Positions 6,923-10,858 of a DNA stretch of 10,858 nt are shown here, piece by piece. This DNA comes from IDS-8 sp965651325. GTDB lineage: Bacteria > Pseudomonadota > Gammaproteobacteria > Steroidobacterales > Woeseiaceae. The stretch is from positions 1-10,858 of the forward strand of contig CBFGSB010000099.1 of NCBI GenBank assembly GCA_965651325.1, read 5' to 3'. The notes under the pieces are model-generated. The model saw nothing but the letters and a program-made list of their open reading frames with translations, made no database searches and was not told the origin of the DNA. Position numbers and translations under genes: made by a program. How positions within the stretch are numbered: the stretch's first letter is position 1; the number at the start of each line of letters is the position of its first letter.

Positions 6923-8934
6923 TGGCGACCCAATCGCAACGTCGCCTCAGCTCGACGAGCCTGCTGCTGCTGGCGCTGGCTTTCATAGCCGCCGTGATCG
7001 TCAGCAACCAACTCTTCAGCGGCTGGCGCATCGACCTGACCGAGAACAATCTCTACACGCTGTCCGACGGCACGCAGCGCATCCTCGACAAGATCGAGGA
7101 GCCGATCAATCTCTACTTCTATTTCTCCAACACCGCGACCAAAGACATGCCAGGCATTCGCGCTTATGCGAATCGCGTGCGCGAGCTGCTGGAGGAATTC
7201 GAGGCCGAGGCCAAGGGCAAGATCCGGCTGGAGGTCGTTGACCCGCTGCCGTTCTCGGTCGAGGAAGACCGCGCCGCGCAATTCGGCCTGCAGGGCATCC
7301 AGACGGCGGCTTCGCCGGACCCGGTCTACATGGGCCTCGCCGGCACCAACAGCGTCGACGACGAAGAGGTCATTCGCTTTTTCGAGCCGGACAAAGAGGA
7401 ATTCCTCGAGTACGACATCGCGCGCCTGGTGAGCATCCTGTCCCAACCCGAACCGACCGTGATCGGGCTCATCTCCGGCGTGAGCATGACCGGCGACTTC
7501 GATCCGCGCACTCAGCAGATGCAGTCGCCCTGGGTTGCGTACAGCCAGGCGCAGCAGCTCTTCGATATCCGGAACCTCGGTACCGACGTCACCGAGATCG
7601 ATGAGGACGTCGGGCTCCTCTGGATCGTGCAGCCGAAGAACCTGTCTGACACCACGCTGTATGCCATCGACCAGTTCGTGATGCGCGGCGGCAAGGCGCT
7701 CATTTTCGTGGACCCTCTGGCCGAGGCCGACCCGTCGGCGATGCCCCAGGGAATGCCGCAAGGCATGCCGCCGCAGGCGCAAAGCTCGAACCTGCCCAAG
7801 CTGTTTCGTGCCTGGGGGATCGAATTTTCGACGAACGAAGTTGTCGCTGACGCCGGGCTCGCGTTGCGAATCTCCTCGCGTATGAGCGGCCGGCCGGTGG
7901 TGCATCCCGGGATGCTCGGGGTCACCGCGGAGCAAACGAGCTCGGAGGACGTCGTGACCGCCGACCTCGAGATCATCAACATGGGCACGGTCGGGCATTT
8001 CCGGTTCGACGAGGAAGTGGCGCCGACCGTGGAACCGCTGATCACGTCGAGTAACTCCGCGGCGACGCTGCCCGCCTCACAGTTCCGCTTCCTGCCCGAT
8101 CCATCCACGCTGCTGGAGAACTTCACGCCGACCGGCGAGGAATACGTGCTGGCGGCCAGGGTCAGCGGCAACCTGAAAAGTGCTTTCCCCGACGGTCCGC
8201 CGGAGTCCGCCGGCACGGCCGGGGACCAGGCGACGGAAGACGGCGCGCAGGCGGCGGAAGATGCGCCGGCGCAGGAAGATACTGCCGCGGAGCAAACGAC
8301 GACAGGCGATGACGCCTCGCCGGCGACCGAATCGTCCGGAGGCTCCGCCGCGGACGCCGGCGGGCACCTGGACGAATCGGCCGAGCCCGCCAACCTCGTC
8401 GTCGTCGCGGACGTCGATCTCCTCAGCGACCGCATGTGGGTGCAGGTGCAGAGCTTCTTCGGCCAGCAGATTGCGAACGCTTTCGCGGACAACGGAACCT
8501 TCGTCGCCAACGCGCTGGAAAACCTGTCGGGCAGCAACGACCTCATCGCCGTGCGCAGCCGCGCAAGCTACTCGCGGCCGTTCACGCGCGTCGAGAGGTT
8601 GCGCGTGGAGGCACAGGCGAAGTTCCAGCAGACGGAACAGCGGCTGCAGCAGGAACTGGACGAGACCGAGGCACGCCTGGGCGAGCTGCAGGCGGCGCGC
8701 CAGGACACCGGCAATATCCTGATGACGCCGGAACAACAAGCCGAGATCGATCGCTTCATCGATCGCCGAGCCGAGATTCGCCAGGAGCTGCGCGCCGTGC
8801 AGCGCGGCCTCGACCGTGACATCGAGCGGCTCGGTACCGTGCTGAAGATCATCAACATAGCCTTGGTCCCGGCGCTCCTCATCGTTTTCGTGCTGTTCGC
8901 GGTCTGGCGGCGAAACCGGAGGCGGCGGGCATGA
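6922..8934 (+). CDS. GldG-like ABC transporter auxiliary protein
   Basis: The 670-residue protein has one membrane span near each end (about 12-32 and 643-661, the latter followed by a basic tail RRNRRRRA), so the bulk is probably periplasmic. Residues 35-110 (WRIDLTENNLYTLSDGTQRIL onward, LYFYFSN) match the GldG N-terminal domain. Residues 175-420 match the ABC-type auxiliary domain, with VMRGGKALIFVDPLAEAD at 253-270 characteristic. An acidic Ala/Glu/Thr/Ser-rich segment lies at 428-488, after which VVVADVDLLSDRMWVQ resumes the fold. A charged, Gln/Glu-rich helix at 555-595 is likely coiled coil. A short repeat of MPQG/MPPQ occurs at 274-285. In Bacteroidota GldG works with GldF and GldA in gliding; here no gliding genes are seen, so the name marks similarity only. 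The ATG overlaps the permease stop. Confidence 0.9.
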   Translation: MATQSQRRLSSTSLLLLALAFIAAVIVSNQLFSGWRIDLTENNLYTLSDGTQRILDKIEEPINLYFYFSNTATKDMPGIRAYANRVRELLEEFEAEAKGKIRLEVVDPLPFSVEEDRAAQFGLQGIQTAASPDPVYMGLAGTNSVDDEEVIRFFEPDKEEFLEYDIARLVSILSQPEPTVIGLISGVSMTGDFDPRTQQMQSPWVAYSQAQQLFDIRNLGTDVTEIDEDVGLLWIVQPKNLSDTTLYAIDQFVMRGGKALIFVDPLAEADPSAMPQGMPQGMPPQAQSSNLPKLFRAWGIEFSTNEVVADAGLALRISSRMSGRPVVHPGMLGVTAEQTSSEDVVTADLEIINMGTVGHFRFDEEVAPTVEPLITSSNSAATLPASQFRFLPDPSTLLENFTPTGEEYVLAARVSGNLKSAFPDGPPESAGTAGDQATEDGAQAAEDAPAQEDTAAEQTTTGDDASPATESSGGSAADAGGHLDESAEPANLVVVADVDLLSDRMWVQVQSFFGQQIANAFADNGTFVANALENLSGSNDLIAVRSRASYSRPFTRVERLRVEAQAKFQQTEQRLQQELDETEARLGELQAARQDTGNILMTPEQQAEIDRFIDRRAEIRQELRAVQRGLDRDIERLGTVLKIINIALVPALLIVFVLFAVWRRNRRRRA

Positions 8935-10118
8935 GCGCGCGCACCATCAAGATACTGGGCGTCGCCGTCGTCGTACTGTTCGCGGCCGTGTTCCTGATAG
9001 ACCGGCAACGGGGCAGTGGCGGCAGCGAGACGAACGAGCTGCTGTTTCCGGATCTCAAAGGGCAGCTCGAGGCCATCACCGACGTCACCCTTACCGATGG
9101 CGACGGCGAAGTTACGATCACGCGCGAAGGCGACCGGTGGGTCGTGCCCGGCAAGGGCGGCTACCCGGCGGACACCGGCGCACTGCGTGACCTGTTGGTC
9201 GCCATCGCGGAAGCTCGCAAGGTCGAGCAGAAGACGTCGAACAGCGAGTACTACGATCGCCTGGGGCTGTTGCCGCCGGGCGAAGAAGAAGGCAGCGGCA
9301 CCCTGGTAGAAACCGCGGGCGAAGGGGCGGCCGCGTTTGCGCTGATTCTCGGCGATTCCGCGCAGCGCGAGTACCGCTATGCCCGCATCCCCGACGAAGC
9401 GCAGAGCTGGCTGATAGACCGGAACCCCGACCTTCCGGATGACGCCGCCGGCTGGTTGGTCGCCGACATCGTCGACATACCGTCATCGCGCATCCGGTCG
9501 GTCACGATCACACACGCGGACGGCGAGACGATCCACCTGTCGAAAGCAACCGCGGATGCGGCCAACTTCGAGCTCGAGGGGATCCCGGAAGGCCGGGAGC
9601 TGAGCTACGCGTCGGTGGGCAACAGCATCGCCTCGGCAATCGCTGCTTTGACCCTGGAGGACGTCCGGCCGGCCGCAGCAGGCGAAGCAAGCGAAGATGC
9701 GCTCACCGCAACGACCGTCTTCACCACGTTCGACGGCCTGCAACTGACCGTCGATTCGACGACCGCGAACGAGGCAACCTGGATCAGCCTCGAGGCCGCG
9801 GCAGTTCCGGTGGAAGCGGAAGAAGAACAGACCGCGCAGGCGGATGGGACTCCACCGGACGCGAGTCCCGAATCTCCTGCATCCGCGGACGAGGCAGGCG
9901 GCCCGACGGAGGAGGAAGCAACGGAAACGGCCGCCTCCGAGCCGGGGGCCGGGGCGGCCGAAGACGCCGGGACGCCGCTCCCCGCCGAGCAGGCTGAAAC
10001 CATCAACAGCCGCGTTGCCGGCTGGGAATACCGCATCCCGCAATACAAAGCCAACCAGCTCACCCGCCGCTGGGAGGATCTCCTCGCCGATCCCGAACCC
10101 GCTTCGGCCGACGAATGA
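8931..10118 (+). CDS. DUF4340 domain-containing membrane-anchored protein
   Basis: The 395-residue product has one N-terminal hydrophobic anchor (about 7-23, KILGVAVVVLFAAVFLI) preceded by basic residues, with the rest presumably in the periplasm. The DUF4340 character shows in the WVVPGKGGYPADTGALRDLL region at 70-89, RKVEQKTSNSEYYDRLGL at 96-113, and a duplicated later part (FELEGIPEGREL, residues 213-224). DUF4340 proteins routinely follow GldG-like genes; their molecular role is unknown. An acidic, Ala/Glu/Pro-rich low-complexity stretch at about 292-355 separates the main domain from a C-terminal return to folded sequence (GWEYRIPQYKANQLTRRWED, 364-383). GGAGG at 8918-8922, eight bases before the ATG, is a strong ribosome-binding site, and the start overlaps the previous stop (ATGA). 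Confidence 0.88.
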   Translation: MSARTIKILGVAVVVLFAAVFLIDRQRGSGGSETNELLFPDLKGQLEAITDVTLTDGDGEVTITREGDRWVVPGKGGYPADTGALRDLLVAIAEARKVEQKTSNSEYYDRLGLLPPGEEEGSGTLVETAGEGAAAFALILGDSAQREYRYARIPDEAQSWLIDRNPDLPDDAAGWLVADIVDIPSSRIRSVTITHADGETIHLSKATADAANFELEGIPEGRELSYASVGNSIASAIAALTLEDVRPAAAGEASEDALTATTVFTTFDGLQLTVDSTTANEATWISLEAAAVPVEAEEEQTAQADGTPPDASPESPASADEAGGPTEEEATETAASEPGAGAAEDAGTPLPAEQAETINSRVAGWEYRIPQYKANQLTRRWEDLLADPEPASADE

Positions 10119-10807
10119 GCGCTGAAGGAGCCATCCACGCGGGTGGCACGGCGGCAGCAAACAATGCGCTCGTGAAGGGCGCTCCCGCCGGCGTCAAGGC
10201 CGTGGTCTTCGACCTCGGCGGCGTCCTCCTCCGCCTCCGTGACCCGATCGAAAACTTCGAGCTTTCCCTCACCGAGCCCGAGTTCCTGGCCGTCTGGCTG
10301 AACTCCCCGTCGGTGCGCGAATTCGAGCGCGGCGCCATCGACGCCGAGACGTTCGCGCAATCGGTCGTCAACGAGCTCGGTTTGCCCATGGACTGGCGCC
10401 GCTTTCTCGAACGCTTCCACGCCTGGCCGCAAACACTCTTCCCGGAAACGCTCGCAATGCTCAGGGCGATCCCTTCCAGCATTCGGCGCGTGCTCCTCTC
10501 GAACACCAACGCTGCGCATTGGGGACGCCAGGAGATCTCGGGCGCCCTGGCCGGCTTATTCGACCTCGAGTTCCTCTCGTTTCGCACCGGGCTGCTCAAG
10601 CCGGATCGCGCGGCCTTCGACCAGGTGCGCGAAGCCTGCGGCTGCGATGCCGGCGAGATCCTGTTCTTCGACGACAATCCCGGCAACGTCACCGCCGCGC
10701 GCGCTGCCGGCCTGCGCGCGTTTCTTTCGAGTGGCCCCGCTGAAGCGCGCCGGATCCTGGACGAGCTGCAGGTTCTGCAGAACCGCCCTGTGTCCTCCGG
10801 CAGCTAG
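10115..10807 (+). CDS. HAD-family phosphatase (subfamily IA, YihX-like)
   Basis: This 230-residue cytoplasmic enzyme has all four HAD motifs: VVFDLGGVLL with the nucleophile D33 (position 35 is Gly rather than the acid of DxD phosphatases, as is normal for FDLGGVL/FDLGNV-type members), LLSNTN (S129, N130), GLLKPD (K162) and FFDDNPGN (D186, D187). The cap region is about 45-110. The start overlaps the DUF4340 stop (ATGA) without a Shine-Dalgarno, implying translational coupling. The 26 residues before the first strand are poor in family character, so a GTG at 10172 is an alternative start. Relatives dephosphorylate small sugar phosphates or similar metabolites; the substrate here is unknown, and a dehalogenase-like activity is less likely. 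No terminator is visible after the stop. The stop codon lies in CTAG directly before a possible insertion-sequence end. Confidence 0.9.
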   Translation: MSAEGAIHAGGTAAANNALVKGAPAGVKAVVFDLGGVLLRLRDPIENFELSLTEPEFLAVWLNSPSVREFERGAIDAETFAQSVVNELGLPMDWRRFLERFHAWPQTLFPETLAMLRAIPSSIRRVLLSNTNAAHWGRQEISGALAGLFDLEFLSFRTGLLKPDRAAFDQVREACGCDAGEILFFDDNPGNVTAARAAGLRAFLSSGPAEARRILDELQVLQNRPVSSGS

Positions 10808-10858
10808 GGAGCCTCTGCACAAGTCTGGGCGAGCGTATTTTCGTCCAGGGTTTTCAGG
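10808..10858. mobile_element. Possible left end of an IS5-like insertion sequence (truncated by window)
   Basis: The 51 bases after the HAD stop open with GGAGCCTCTGCACAAGTCTG, which resembles the style of IS5-group terminal repeats (GG start, mixed G/C and A/T), and are preceded by CTAG at 10804-10807, a fit to the YTAR target sequence of IS5-type elements. No transposase and no second end are in view, so this rests on general resemblance only. It may equally be ordinary intergenic DNA. Confidence 0.3.

Noticed and set aside
7741..7776. MPQG-type short repeat in the GldG-like gene as a possible variable-number tandem repeat
   Set aside because: There are only about three imperfect units at DNA level, with differing codons, so no evidence of a slippage-prone tract.
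6592..7998. Long open frame of 468 codons on the minus strand across the permease and GldG-like genes
   Set aside because: It spans two confident genes in antisense, has no family motifs and no ribosome site or promoter of its own.

Overview
The window is GC-rich DNA with tightly packed genes. Gene content suggests a member of the Pseudomonadota, most likely a gammaproteobacterium: a fused single-chain indolepyruvate ferredoxin oxidoreductase next to an Lrp/AsnC regulator, and a proteobacterial-type GldA/GldF/GldG-like ABC operon with a DUF4340 protein. This placement comes from gene content, not from a phylogenetic marker. No rRNA, tRNA, CRISPR array or complete mobile element was seen.

Left part (1-5139). 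An Lrp/AsnC-family regulator runs leftward off the edge of the window. It diverges from a long gene for the fused indolepyruvate:ferredoxin oxidoreductase (thiamine diphosphate domains, cysteine-rich Fe-S region, gamma-type domain, C-terminal DUF6537-like region). The 159 bases between the two starts form the only sizeable control region on this side. They hold a Lrp-like A/T-centred site, candidate promoters facing both ways and a leader hairpin. The oxidoreductase is followed after 37 bases by a metallo-beta-lactamase-fold hydrolase with a C-terminal winged-helix-like domain. A role in aromatic amino acid or aryl-pyruvate breakdown is inferred for the oxidoreductase; the hydrolase substrate is unknown.

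Right part (5140-10807). A short gap carries a good extended -10 promoter that overlaps a possible weak terminator. Five genes follow with overlapping stops and starts (GTGA, TGATG, ATGA, ATGA): ABC ATPase, six-span permease, GldG-like membrane-anchored auxiliary protein, DUF4340 protein and a HAD-family phosphatase. The first four look like one export-type ABC complex with two large proteins anchored in the inner membrane and probably facing the periplasm. This set is known from Bacteroidota gliding motility, but its role in Pseudomonadota is not established. Both presumed periplasmic proteins carry an acidic Ala/Glu/Thr/Ser-rich low-complexity segment. The HAD enzyme is coupled to the operon by an ATGA overlap, but nothing in its sequence explains a shared function.

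Right edge (10808-10858). The last 51 bases are non-coding as far as visible. They begin just after a CTAG that contains the HAD stop codon, and could be the left end of an IS5-like insertion sequence; only one end is in view. Overall this is mostly an ordinary chromosomal region. The points most worth checking are the HAD coupling, the paired acidic segments and the possible IS end.
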